DNA from: Fibrella aestuarina BUZ 2
Lineage (GTDB): Bacteria > Bacteroidota > Bacteroidia > Cytophagales > Spirosomataceae
Direction: 5' to 3'
Length of the DNA: 64,000 nt
Assembly (NCBI RefSeq): GCF_000331105.1
Contig: NC_020054.1
Coordinates: 186,001-250,000 of the forward strand
Positions 43,251 to 52,230 of this stretch are shown here, one piece after another. The position numbers and the translations under genes are program-made. Under the pieces are notes generated by a model. The model was not told where the DNA came from, ran no database searches, and was given only the letters and a program-made list of their open reading frames with translations. The number at the start of each line of letters is the position of its first letter. Position 1 is the first letter of the stretch.

Positions 43251-43808
43251 TTACTCGGCTTTCAGCGGTGGCCCAACGACCTGCATCTCGTTGGCGGCAA
43301 ACACCTTGGCAACTTCTTCTTTTGAGGGTTCGTGGTCTAGGCCGGCCATCGTAACGAAAAACGTTTCCAGCTTGCCAGCGGGTTGCAGCATGACCAGCAT
43401 TTTGCCGGTTTGGGCGAGTTGCGTCCAGGCGTGGGGGACGTTGCGGGGCAGAAAAATGCTGTCGCCGACCGCCAGCTTGTATTTCTCGTCGCCCACCTGA
43501 AACAGATAGGCGCCTTCCAGCACGTAAAACACTTCATCCTGCGACGGGTGGATATGCAGCGGTGTACCCCGCCCCGGCGAGAGCGACGTCTGCTCGAACA
43601 ACGCAAAATCGCCGTTGGTATCCGTGCCCGAAATTTTCACGTCCAAGACGTTCGAATTGACGCCCTTGAGCTTGAGATGCCCATGGATACGCCCTTCCCC
43701 CGCGCTGATTTTGAAGCCCTTTCCCCGCGCATCCGCCTTTTTGGTCCGGGCAAAAGCGGGCATCGTTAGTCCGGCGAATCCGGCCGTGATAAATCGTTTC
43801 CTGTTCAT
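43251..43808 (-). CDS. Exported cupin-domain protein
   Basis: The N-terminus MNRKRFITAGFAGLTMPAFA looks like an export signal, possibly Tat-type, although only RKR is present in place of a strict RR motif. The cupin motif 1 is LHIHPSQDEVFYVLEG and motif 2 is LAVGDSIFLPRNVPHAW, together giving the usual two or three His and one Glu metal ligands. It has 185 residues. The preceding domain (GEGRIHGHLKLKGVNSN) is short and unassigned. Exported monocupins of this kind are often dioxygenases or isomerases of unknown substrate; a link to the dioxygenase gene 158 nt downstream is possible. Confidence 0.87.
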   Translation of the reverse strand: MNRKRFITAGFAGLTMPAFARTKKADARGKGFKISAGEGRIHGHLKLKGVNSNVLDVKISGTDTNGDFALFEQTSLSPGRGTPLHIHPSQDEVFYVLEGAYLFQVGDEKYKLAVGDSIFLPRNVPHAWTQLAQTGKMLVMLQPAGKLETFFVTMAGLDHEPSKEEVAKVFAANEMQVVGPPLKAE

Positions 43809-43923
43809 GGCGTTTGGCTGCGTGTGAGGCGTTCGTTATAGCCCTAAAAGTCACGGAAATGCGCATCAACCTTGTTCACCTATTTAGTAAGTGGTTAACA
43901 AACAGGTAGTTCTACGTTCTCCG

Positions 43924-44616
43924 CTACAACACCCGCGCCCGAATGCCCGCCACGGCGTCTTCGTAGGAGGCACCGATGGGCACAACGTACCCAGCCACGG
44001 TGATCTCCTGCCGCGCCAGTTTGGTGATCTTGTCCACCGCCACGCAGTAGGACCGATGCACGCGCACGAAGCGGTCGGGCGGGAGCTGCTGCATCAGGTC
44101 GGTGAGGGTCTGGCGGGTGAGCAGCTTGCGGGTAGGCAGCACCAGCGTGAGGTAATTGCCGTCGGCCTCCACGTACAGCAGGTCGTCGAGCAGCACCTTC
44201 TCGTCTTCGAAACCCGTTTTCACGAAAATAAACGCCCGCCCGGCTGGCCCCGCCCGCAGCGTGTGGATGTCGAGGGCTTTGGTGCAGGCCTTCAGAAAAC
44301 GGGCGGGCGAAAAGGGCTTCAGCAGGTAATCGACGGCGTCGAGTTCAAAGCCCTGCACGGCAAAGTCGGAATAGGCCGTGGTGAAGATCACCAGCTGCGG
44401 GCGCGGCAGACAATTGACCACTTCCACCCCCGAAATGTCGGGCATCTTGATGTCGAGAAAGAGCAGATCGACCCGGTTGGTCTGGAGCCAGGCGATGGCT
44501 TCGTAGGCGTCGGTAAACTGTGCCTTCAGGTCCAAGAACGGCACTTTCGCCGCGTGCAGCCGAATTACGTCCAGCGCCTGTGGTTCATCGTCAATCGCAA
44601 TCGCAGTGAGGGACAT
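43924..44616 (-). CDS. LytTR-family response regulator
   Basis: The start is ATG 44614-44616 (MSLTAIAIDDEPQALDVI); the frame is open ~98 codons upstream, but that sequence has no receiver features. The receiver domain has the acidic pair Asp9-Asp10, phospho-acceptor Asp55 (LLFLDIKMPD) and Lys in LLKPF. The LytTR DNA-binding domain (about 125-228) shows VEADGNYLTLVLP and RFVRVHRSYCVAVDKI. It is the likely partner of the LytS kinase encoded at 47231-48835 on the same strand, from which it is separated by an oppositely oriented MscS gene. Its likely operators are the 21-bp-period repeats at 48890 and 16101. Confidence 0.93.
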   Translation of the reverse strand: MSLTAIAIDDEPQALDVIRLHAAKVPFLDLKAQFTDAYEAIAWLQTNRVDLLFLDIKMPDISGVEVVNCLPRPQLVIFTTAYSDFAVQGFELDAVDYLLKPFSPARFLKACTKALDIHTLRAGPAGRAFIFVKTGFEDEKVLLDDLLYVEADGNYLTLVLPTRKLLTRQTLTDLMQQLPPDRFVRVHRSYCVAVDKITKLARQEITVAGYVVPIGASYEDAVAGIRARVL

Positions 44617-44925
44617 AGTTGAGTTGAAAAAGGGGATAAACGAAGTGATAAACCGGTACGCGGCCACCTGTCGGCGACGAGTTGCCCGGCATTGTTGATC
44701 AATAAGCCCAACCTGCCAGCCCGTTGCGGCAAAGCTAGCGGTTAGGGGCGTTGGGCAACGATACGGGTCGCCCGGAAACCTACGCCAACAGGTCTCAACT
44801 GTTACTCCGATCCTGCCGTTATAGTCCGTTGGCGGGCGAACCACAAGGAAGGCTATTCGAAAAAAAGAAGGCCATTCAGCCACTTTTTCACGTTTACTAC
44901 ATGAGTACAACCCGCTTGTAAGCCT
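44617..44925. other. Divergent intergenic region between the LytTR regulator and the MscS gene
   Basis: About 309 bp without a gene. No consensus -7/-33 pair is clear on either strand, and the ATGGG direct repeat found at the kinase gene is absent here. Confidence 0.5.
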
Positions 44926-47244
44926 ATGAAGAGTCGCCTTTTTTTTGCCTGCTGGCTACTTACCCTCCTGTTTCTGAGCCAATTGCCTACCCAGGCGCAG
45001 GACACGACCAGTATCTTATCGCCCGAATCGGGCCAGCAGATTCCGGACACGCTTCTGTTCAGAATTCAGAAAGCCCAATCGATCATCACCGAAGTAAAGG
45101 CGGCAGGTCGGCGGGGGTATGGCGTGGCCCGCATCCGCGCCGGTCTGGTTGAGGTGCAGGCCAACGTCACGCCCATTCAGGATGACATTAAACGGCAAGA
45201 TGCCAACGTCGACGCCAAGAGTCTGGCCAATTACCGGCTCATTCTGAACGACGCGCAAACCAAGCTGGGCGCCTGGCAAACGAGCCTTTCCAAAGCCAAC
45301 AACGACCTGCAAAGCCAACTCAATCAGTTGCTCACCCTCAGCAGTGACTCGCTCCTGGTGGTGGCTGGAAACGACACCACCGAGAAAAAACTGTACAGCG
45401 ATCAACTGGTTGGGCTAAAGCTGCAATTGCAGGAGGCCGGCGTACGGACAACCGCACAACTCGACACGGTCAGTCGGCTGCTGGCCAACGTCTCGGGTAC
45501 GTCGTTGCTCGTCAATGACCTGCAAACGACGCTGAACGAGCAGGCGCAGCAGTCGGTGGTCGACGTCTTTCAGCAGGAGGCCCCCTTCCTGTGGAATGCC
45601 CCCACCCCCACGACGGCCGACGAGTCGAAAACCCTTATCCGATCGACGTATCAGGGACAACAGAAAATCCTGACGTACTTCCTGGCCTCGACCTGGGACA
45701 ACCGGTTTCTGCTGTACCTGCTGACCGCGGGCTTTTTCGTCTGGGTCTTCACCAATTACCGCAAAGCCAGGGAACTGTCGATTGACCCCGACAGCGACAC
45801 CCTCCACCCCGTTCCGGTGGTGGCTTCGCTGATTGTGCTGCTGAACCTGATTCCGCTGTTCGAGCCCGGTTCGCCATCGTTCTATATTGAGTTGACCCAA
45901 TTTCTGCTGCTGCTGGTGCTGACGGTTTATTTGTGGCGCCGCATACCCAAACCTGACCTGCGTCTGTGGCTCATCAACGGCGGGCTCTACGTGCTGTTGA
46001 TCGTGACCAACAGCCTACTCAACGGCTCGCTCTGGTCGCGTGTCTGGCTGATCATCCTGAACCTTTCCTTTCTGTACACGGGCTATCTGTACGCCAAACA
46101 CCTGCACTTTAGCTCCGTCAGCATCCGCATTATCCGGCCCGTCACGCGGTTGTATTTTGTGCTGCACCTGCTCGCCATCGTGCTGAACCTCATCGGCCGG
46201 ATCAGCCTGGCCAAAACGTTCAGCATCACCGCTGTGGTGGCGTTGGTTCAGATCACGGGGCTGGTCGTTTTCATCGAAATCGTGCTCGAAGCCCTCGAAC
46301 TACAGATTCGCATCAGCGCCTGCTCCAAAGGGCTGTTCTCGCGGGTCAACGTTAGCCATTCGCGGGCGTTCGTCAAAAAAGCGCTCATTCTGCTGGCCGT
46401 CGGGCTGTGGCTGATGGTTTTCTTCATCAATCTGGGCATCGACAATGATGTCTTCCGCTTTGTCGGGGGCATCCTCAGCAAACCCCGCACGTTTGGCAGC
46501 GTCACCTTCAGCCTCAGCAATATCCTGTCGTTCTCCATCATCATTTATCTGTCGAGTCTGCTTCAGCGAAACATCGGCCTGTTTTTCGGCGAAAGTCAAC
46601 TCCCGCCCACCGACGGGCAGGTCGATCAGGTCAGCTCGATTCTGGCGCTCATCCGGCTGGTGATCATTGTCGGGGGCGTACTGCTGGCGGTGGTGGCGTC
46701 GGGCATTTCGATCGATAAATTCACGGTCGTGCTGGGGGCCCTCAGCGTGGGCATCGGCCTGGGGATGCAGACAATCGTTTCCAACTTCGTGTCGGGTATC
46801 ATCCTGATTTTTGAAAAGCCCTTCCGCATCGGCGACTACATCGAACTGGCCGACCGCAAAGGCCGCATTCTGGACATCGGCATTCGCTCCAGCCGCATGC
46901 TGACCGGGCAGGGGTCGGAGGTCATCATTCCCAACGGCGATCTGCTGTCGAACCGGCTCGTCAACTGGTCGTCGCGGGGGACGTACCTGAAAACGGAATT
47001 CACGCTCAAGGTAGGTATCGATACGTCGGTCGATTCCCTGCGGGCCATTATCCAGGAAGAAGCAAGCCAACTCGGCGAGTCCATGCAAACCCCGGATATT
47101 ATGGTCAACAGCATCGGCGGCGACGCCATTGAGTTGAAGGTCGTCATCTGGATCAAGAGCATTTCAAGCGAAGCCAGTCTGAAAAGCGAACTCCTGCAAC
47201 GGCTGGTGACCCGGTTCAACGACGCCGGTATCAAGCTGCTGTAG
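44926..47244 (+). CDS. Large MscS-family mechanosensitive channel
   Basis: The 772-residue protein has a signal peptide (MKSRLFFACWLLTLLFLSQLPTQAQ). A periplasmic helical, coiled-coil-prone region of about 200 residues follows (VQANVTPIQDDIKRQD, LQSQLNQLLTLS), then several transmembrane helices from about 255. The MscS core lies in the last 190 residues. The pore helix is VVLGALSVGIGLGMQTIVSNF (about 600-620), followed by FRIGDYIELADRKGRI, the beta domain and the cage. This plan resembles MscK/YbdG-type large channels that release solutes on osmotic downshock. Its 3' end overlaps the 3' end of the kinase gene by 14 nt. The flanking LytS/LytTR genes suggest envelope-tension signalling. Confidence 0.92.
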   Translation: MKSRLFFACWLLTLLFLSQLPTQAQDTTSILSPESGQQIPDTLLFRIQKAQSIITEVKAAGRRGYGVARIRAGLVEVQANVTPIQDDIKRQDANVDAKSLANYRLILNDAQTKLGAWQTSLSKANNDLQSQLNQLLTLSSDSLLVVAGNDTTEKKLYSDQLVGLKLQLQEAGVRTTAQLDTVSRLLANVSGTSLLVNDLQTTLNEQAQQSVVDVFQQEAPFLWNAPTPTTADESKTLIRSTYQGQQKILTYFLASTWDNRFLLYLLTAGFFVWVFTNYRKARELSIDPDSDTLHPVPVVASLIVLLNLIPLFEPGSPSFYIELTQFLLLLVLTVYLWRRIPKPDLRLWLINGGLYVLLIVTNSLLNGSLWSRVWLIILNLSFLYTGYLYAKHLHFSSVSIRIIRPVTRLYFVLHLLAIVLNLIGRISLAKTFSITAVVALVQITGLVVFIEIVLEALELQIRISACSKGLFSRVNVSHSRAFVKKALILLAVGLWLMVFFINLGIDNDVFRFVGGILSKPRTFGSVTFSLSNILSFSIIIYLSSLLQRNIGLFFGESQLPPTDGQVDQVSSILALIRLVIIVGGVLLAVVASGISIDKFTVVLGALSVGIGLGMQTIVSNFVSGIILIFEKPFRIGDYIELADRKGRILDIGIRSSRMLTGQGSEVIIPNGDLLSNRLVNWSSRGTYLKTEFTLKVGIDTSVDSLRAIIQEEASQLGESMQTPDIMVNSIGGDAIELKVVIWIKSISSEASLKSELLQRLVTRFNDAGIKLL

Positions 47245-48835
47245 CCGCCCCGGCCACCGGCGCTTGATTGGGAAGAAACGGAACGGTCAGCGCCACGAAA
47301 TAGTCCTGATCCGACTGCTGAATGACCAGCTGATGCTGACCGGGGTAGATCAGGTCCAGCCGTTTCCTGACGTTGGCCAGCCCCACGCCCGTATTGGTGG
47401 CTTCGGGGTCATTCTGTTGCTTCGGATGCCGGGCGTTGTGCACCTTGAAATACAGCTGGGTGGCGTCGAGGGTCAGGGTGACGGTAATCCACGACGGCTG
47501 CCGCAGGCTGATGCCGTGCTTGAACGCATTCTCGACGAAGGGCGTCAGCAGCATCGGCGCGATAGACACCGGCTGTTGCGGTTCCTGAATCGTCACCCGG
47601 ATGGCGATGTCGTGCGATTCGTCGATGCGTAGCCGCTGAAGCTCGATGTAGTTGCGCAGGTATTCGATCTCTTTGTCGAGCGGGATGCGGTCGCGGTTGT
47701 TTTCCTGCAACATAAACCGCATCATATCGCCCAGCTTCTGAATGCCTTCGGCGGTCTTCTCACTCTTTTCTTTCAACGCCGTCGCATACAGGCTGTTGAG
47801 CGCGTTAAACAGAAAATGCGGGTTGATCTGCGCCCGCAGGCTCGACAGCTCGGCCGCCCCCGCCGACACCTGCGTTTGCAACACCACCTTTTCCTTGTTC
47901 AGCACCTGCCGCAGGTAGGCGATGGACACCGAGCCGATAATGACCACGATCGAAAAGACGATGAGCGGATCGAACGCCCAGAAGTAGAAGTCCGTAGCGG
48001 CTCCCCACAGCGCCGTCGTCACGAGCAGGATACTCAGCAGGTACGTGGCCAGGTTGATTTGCAGGGCCGTTTCTGAGGTGCGGGGTTGGCTGAGGAGCGG
48101 GATGAGTTGAGCGTAGACATACTGCTGCAACGCCAGAATCTGCCCGCCCAGGCACAGCATGATCAACACATCGCGCAAACCGCTACCCCGGTCCCACAGG
48201 GTTTGGGGTACGTGGCCATTCAGCGCAAAGGTAAGGGCCATGAGGGCCAGCCCCCCCAGCAACAGGTAGCTCACCAGCCGGAAATGGGCAGTCAATTCGC
48301 GCGCGATCCGGTACGTCAGAAACTGGTAGTACTGAAAGGCCAGTTCATACGTACCCAGCAGGATCCCCAGCCCGATGGCATCGGCCAGCACGGTTCGTTT
48401 TCGGTAGAGTGAATACACCGCCAGCCCGATCACGTTGCCCGCGCCGTCGTGCTGGTAACGCACGTACAGTTTCAGGTAATGATAGACCAACGTAGCTGTC
48501 AGCAAGAGCCCGGCCGCTACGCCGGTCAGTAGCCACCCCTGCCGGTCATCGACCTGCTGTTGCAGCTTCGGGAAAGCCAGTTGATGAAAGACAAACCACG
48601 CCAGCAGAACCAGCAGCGCTCCACCGATAAGCGGTACGTTGGTATTGAGAATGTGGTCGTAGCCCTCCAGTTGCCGCAGGATGCCCACCGACGCACCCCG
48701 CTGACTAGCCACCGCCGACCAGTATAGCCCCTCATAATTGTTGATTTCTCCGATCAGGCGCCTGATGACGTAGATCGTAACCGTTCCGACCAGAAAGTAG
48801 GTCTCGAACCGGCGAAAGCGTGTGGTATCCTGCAT
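47231..48835 (-). CDS. LytS-type sensor histidine kinase
   Basis: The 534 residues include about eight hydrophobic segments (between ~15 and 310). They are followed by a His_kinase domain with the H-box QINPHFLFNALNSLY (His340). The later ATPase part has FVENAFKHGISL (N-box) and GVGLANVRKRLDLIYPG (G-box). This is the HPK7/LytS type that pairs with LytTR regulators. The nearest LytTR gene is at 43924-44616, same strand, beyond the MscS gene. Its ATG is at 48833-48835; a direct repeat of 21-bp period 55 bp upstream suggests autoregulation by that partner. Confidence 0.92.
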   Translation of the reverse strand: MQDTTRFRRFETYFLVGTVTIYVIRRLIGEINNYEGLYWSAVASQRGASVGILRQLEGYDHILNTNVPLIGGALLVLLAWFVFHQLAFPKLQQQVDDRQGWLLTGVAAGLLLTATLVYHYLKLYVRYQHDGAGNVIGLAVYSLYRKRTVLADAIGLGILLGTYELAFQYYQFLTYRIARELTAHFRLVSYLLLGGLALMALTFALNGHVPQTLWDRGSGLRDVLIMLCLGGQILALQQYVYAQLIPLLSQPRTSETALQINLATYLLSILLVTTALWGAATDFYFWAFDPLIVFSIVVIIGSVSIAYLRQVLNKEKVVLQTQVSAGAAELSSLRAQINPHFLFNALNSLYATALKEKSEKTAEGIQKLGDMMRFMLQENNRDRIPLDKEIEYLRNYIELQRLRIDESHDIAIRVTIQEPQQPVSIAPMLLTPFVENAFKHGISLRQPSWITVTLTLDATQLYFKVHNARHPKQQNDPEATNTGVGLANVRKRLDLIYPGQHQLVIQQSDQDYFVALTVPFLPNQAPVAGAATAA

Positions 48836-49204
48836 GGTTTCAGTTGCTTATGGCCAAAACTAGGCAGGCCCGGCAGGCCCGTGGCCCGAATGGGACGAAC
48901 CACCCCAAAAATGGGGCGAAACCGGAAGCGGCTGCGCGTTTACAGCTCACCCCCGACGAGTTGGCCCGGCTGTGTTCACGGGCAAAAAGGCGGCCTCAAC
49001 GCAACCAAGTTACGCTTTGGGCGGTTAGGTAGCTGTATTCGCTGCTAGTCGGGGACGCTGTGCAAGGCCCCTGATTGAGACAATAGCCGCACTAGCAGGC
49101 GAACCCAAAGCCAGGTGACCTCGGTCGTCTGGCTTTCTTTTTTGGGCGCGGGGCCATTCCGGGACCGCTTACCCAATAACTTAGGGCTGTCAGACAACCG
49201 ACTC
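48836..49204. other. Divergent region between the kinase and peptidase genes
   Basis: A short plus-strand frame from 48850 (61 codons, Arg/Ala-rich) has no family features and is not called. The useful content is the tandem ATGGG repeat at 48890-48920 near the kinase start. The remainder before the M14 peptidase gene shows no clear promoter. Confidence 0.5.
48890..48920. promoter_or_regulatory. LytTR-type direct repeat upstream of the LytS kinase gene
   Basis: ATGGGACGAA (from 48890) and ATGGGGCGAA (from 48911) repeat with a 21-bp period, ending two bases short of a second AAC match. They lie 55 bp before the kinase ATG. The pair at 16101-16131 before the serine hydrolase gene has the same period and a similar distance of 58 bp. 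Confidence 0.5.
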
Positions 49205-50929
49205 ATGAACGTCACGCTTCCATTCCTGCTTTTCCTGCTTGTTACGCCTGCCTTTGCCCAGCCCAAACCCGATCTCACGACGCCCTACGAGCGAAGTGGG
49301 GGGCTGCAAACGGCAACGTACCCAGAAATCATCGACTACTACCGGCGGCTCGACCGGCAGTTTGAGCAGGCCAAGCTGATCGAGGTAGGCCAAACTGACG
49401 TGGGCAAGCCGCTGCACCTGTTCCTGCTGGCGGCCGACCAATCGTTTACGGCCCGCCCCAACCGGGTGACGCTGCTCATCAACAACGGCATCCACCCCGG
49501 CGAGCCGGAGGGCATCGACGCCTGCATGATGCTGGCCCGTGACCTGTTGCAGGCCAACAAGCTGCCCAAAAACGTGCTGTTGGCCATCGTGCCGGTCTTC
49601 AACGTGGATGGCTGCCTCAACCGGGGCGTCTCGCGGGTGAACCAGAACGGTCCGGAGACGTACGGCTTTCGGGGCAATGCCCGCAACCTGAACCTCAACC
49701 GCGATTTTATCAAGGCCGATGCCGAGAATACGAAGGCCTTCCAGACGATGTTTCAGCAGTTGAAACCGCAGGTCTTCATCGACAACCACACCAGCGACGG
49801 GGCTGATTACCAGCACGTGGTCACGTATTTTGCCACACAGAAAGACAAGCTACACCCCGCCCTGTCGGGCTACATGACCCAGACGTTTCAGCCCGCCCTC
49901 GACAAGGCGCTGGCCGCTGGCGGTTTTCCGACGGCCCCCTACGTAAATAACCCGAAAGACAAGCCCGAAAGCGGGCTGCTCGGCTACAACGATTCGCCCC
50001 GCTACTCCACGGGCTACGCGGCGCTGTTCAACTGCTTCGGTTTTACGCTCGAAACGCACATGTGGAAAGATTACCCGGCGCGGGTGAAGGGCAGCTACGC
50101 CTTTGATGAGGCCGTGCTGCGCCTGTGCGAACGCGACGCCCCGACGATTCTGGCCAACAAACAACGCGCCGATGCCGCCGTTACGGGGCAAACGACCTTC
50201 GCGCTCAACTACCGGCTCGACCGCAGCCGGGTCGATTCAGTTACGTTTCTGGGCTACGAGGCGGCTTACAAACCCAGCGAGGTATCGGGCCTGCAACGTC
50301 TGTATTACGACCGGGCCAGGCCCTTTACCAAACGCATTCCGTACCTGAACCACTTCGTGCCCGACCTGCAACTGACCGCGCCCCGTGGGTACGTGATTCC
50401 GCAAGGCTGGCGGGAGGTGATCGCCCTGCTGAAACGCAACGGCGTCAGGATGCAGGCGTTTGCGCGAGACACGCTGCTGCCTGTTTCGGCGTATTACCTC
50501 GACGAGTACAAAACGGCCCCGCGACCCTACGAAGGGCATTACCTGCACACGGGCGTAAAGGTCAGGACCGAGACGCAGCGGCTTCCGTTTTACAAAGGCG
50601 ACTACCTGATTCTGACCAATCAGCCCGCCAACCGCTACCTGATCGAAACACTGGAACCGCAGGCGCAGGACTCGTTTTTCGCCTGGAATTTCTTCGACAG
50701 CATCCTCGATCAGAAAGAGTATTTCTCGGATTATATCTTCGAGGACACTGCCGCCGAACTACTCCGTAACGACCCCGCCCTGCGCCAGAAACTGGCCGAC
50801 AAGCGGGCGTCGGACAAAGTTTTCGCCGAAAGTGCCAACGCCCAGTTGGAGTTTATCTATAAACAGACGCCCTACTTCGAGAAGACCTATAATCGCTATC
50901 CGGTCTACCGGCTGGAAGGCGGTCGATAA
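49205..50929 (+). CDS. Secreted M14-family zinc carboxypeptidase
   Basis: ATG 49205 starts a signal peptide (MNVTLPFLLFLLVTPAFAQ). The zinc site is HPGE (His97, Glu100) and His195 in DNHTSDG, the HxxE...H signature of M14. NARNLNLNRDF supplies the substrate-carboxylate binding Arg/Asn region. A C-terminal region of about 300 residues (FTLETHMWKDYPARV onward) includes the catalytic Glu candidate near GFTLE and an added beta domain. At 574 residues it is longer than classical carboxypeptidase A and fits the bacterial M14 group acting on periplasmic peptides. It probably helps salvage peptides. Confidence 0.9.
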   Translation: MNVTLPFLLFLLVTPAFAQPKPDLTTPYERSGGLQTATYPEIIDYYRRLDRQFEQAKLIEVGQTDVGKPLHLFLLAADQSFTARPNRVTLLINNGIHPGEPEGIDACMMLARDLLQANKLPKNVLLAIVPVFNVDGCLNRGVSRVNQNGPETYGFRGNARNLNLNRDFIKADAENTKAFQTMFQQLKPQVFIDNHTSDGADYQHVVTYFATQKDKLHPALSGYMTQTFQPALDKALAAGGFPTAPYVNNPKDKPESGLLGYNDSPRYSTGYAALFNCFGFTLETHMWKDYPARVKGSYAFDEAVLRLCERDAPTILANKQRADAAVTGQTTFALNYRLDRSRVDSVTFLGYEAAYKPSEVSGLQRLYYDRARPFTKRIPYLNHFVPDLQLTAPRGYVIPQGWREVIALLKRNGVRMQAFARDTLLPVSAYYLDEYKTAPRPYEGHYLHTGVKVRTETQRLPFYKGDYLILTNQPANRYLIETLEPQAQDSFFAWNFFDSILDQKEYFSDYIFEDTAAELLRNDPALRQKLADKRASDKVFAESANAQLEFIYKQTPYFEKTYNRYPVYRLEGGR

Positions 50930-50973
50930 AGAGTGGGTACGTACCCAACCCGTTACTGAAAAAACAGACCACC

Positions 50974-51384
50974 ATGAACCCGAAGCTAACGTACCTGCTT
51001 GCCCCGCTGCTCACGCTCGTCCTGTCTTTCGTTTTCACCAGCCGGGCCATGGGGCAGTCGGGGCGCAAGCCCAACAACCAACTGGTGCGGCTCGCCCGGT
51101 TGGTCATCGATTCGACGCAGCTTAATCGGTACAATGCCCTGCTGAAGGAAGAAAGCGAAACGTCGGTGCGGGTGGAGCCGGGGGTGCTGACGTTGTACGC
51201 CGTAGCGGAGAAAAAGCGCCCCAACCACATTACGATCCTGGAGATCTACGCGGATTCGGCGGCCTACAAAGCCCACCTGCAAACGCCCCATTTCATCAAG
51301 TACAAAACGGGCACGAAAGACATGGTTCGGTCGCTCGAACTCGTCGAAACCATCCCGCTCGTGCCGGGCATGAAGATCAAATAA
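50974..51384 (+). CDS. Exported ABM-fold (antibiotic biosynthesis monooxygenase-like) protein
   Basis: After the signal peptide (MNPKLTYLLAPLLTLVLSFVFTSRAMGQ) comes a single dimeric alpha/beta-barrel ABM domain of about 100 residues. The visible strands are VRLARLVIDSTQLNRYNALL, GVLTLYAVAEKKRPNHITILEIYAD and the helix AYKAHLQTPHFIKYKTGT. HxxTPHF is typical of the YgiN-like quinol monooxygenase group. Export is unusual for this family. It begins 44 nt after the peptidase gene on the same strand. Confidence 0.88.
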   Translation: MNPKLTYLLAPLLTLVLSFVFTSRAMGQSGRKPNNQLVRLARLVIDSTQLNRYNALLKEESETSVRVEPGVLTLYAVAEKKRPNHITILEIYADSAAYKAHLQTPHFIKYKTGTKDMVRSLELVETIPLVPGMKIK

Positions 51385-51487
51385 GCGCAACCAAACGTAG
51401 TAGCAGCATTCTACCACGGTTCTCGCTGTCGCCTACGATGTCGTATCTTCGTTGACCGGGTGATTGCCGCCCTAAACACAACTACGC

Positions 51488-52174
51488 ATGAACTACTTCT
51501 TTTCCGCCGCCCTATTGTTCATCGGCCTCTGTGCACGGGCGCAGACGGTTTCGGTCGATACGTTTGCGACCCAACTGAAGCAAAGCCCGGCCGCCCAACT
51601 GATCGACGTGCGCACGCCCGCCGAGTTTGCCGATGGCCATCTGCCGGGCGCGGTCAACATCAACTCGCAGCGCGACGATTTTGGGCAGGCGCTGGCCTCG
51701 CTCGATAAAAGCAAGCCAGTCTTTGTGTATTGCCTGTCGGGCGGGCGGAGCAGCCGGGCCGTGACGCAACTTCGCGAGCTAGGCTACACCGACGTGCATG
51801 AACTGAAAGGTGGTTACCTGAAATGGTCGTCGCGGATGATGCCGGTGGAAGGCGTAACCCGCTCGACGGCCGCGCCGCAGTGGACCCAAGCGCGCTTCGA
51901 CAGCCTCACGCAGGCGCAACCCCTGGTGTTGGTGGATGTATATGCGCCTTGGTGCGCCCCCTGCAAGAAAATGGCGCCCATCATCGACAAGCTCACGCAG
52001 GAACTGACCGGGCAGGCGACGATCATCAAGCTAAACGCGGATACGGAAAAGCCCCTGATGGCCGCCTATAAGGTTGATGAATTACCGACCTTATTGATCT
52101 TCCGCAACGGCAAGCTAGCCGATCGCCAAACCGGTTTCCGCGACGAAGCCGCGTTACGGACGATGTTGAAGTGA
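51488..52174 (+). CDS. Periplasmic rhodanese-thioredoxin fusion
   Basis: A signal peptide (MNYFFSAALLFIGLCARAQ) is followed by a rhodanese domain, with IDVRTPAEFADGHLPGA and active loop CLSGGRSS (Cys82). A thioredoxin domain begins at about 128 and carries WCAPC (Cys156, Cys159), then DELPTLLIFRNGK with the cis-Pro. The 228-residue fusion puts sulfur transfer and dithiol exchange on one exported protein. It may reduce the rhodanese persulfide or repair oxidised periplasmic thiols. The partner is unknown. The two domains are complete and all three catalytic cysteines are kept. Confidence 0.92.
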   Translation: MNYFFSAALLFIGLCARAQTVSVDTFATQLKQSPAAQLIDVRTPAEFADGHLPGAVNINSQRDDFGQALASLDKSKPVFVYCLSGGRSSRAVTQLRELGYTDVHELKGGYLKWSSRMMPVEGVTRSTAAPQWTQARFDSLTQAQPLVLVDVYAPWCAPCKKMAPIIDKLTQELTGQATIIKLNADTEKPLMAAYKVDELPTLLIFRNGKLADRQTGFRDEAALRTMLK

Positions 52175-52230
52175 GCGGGGGCAGGCTGACGGGGGAGCTA
52201 ATTAAACTGGCTCGAGTTAGCACCGATTGC

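Noticed and set aside
44617..44910. 98-codon N-terminal extension of the LytTR regulator
   Set aside because: The receiver domain starts exactly at ATG 44614-44616, and the extension has no receiver or signal features.
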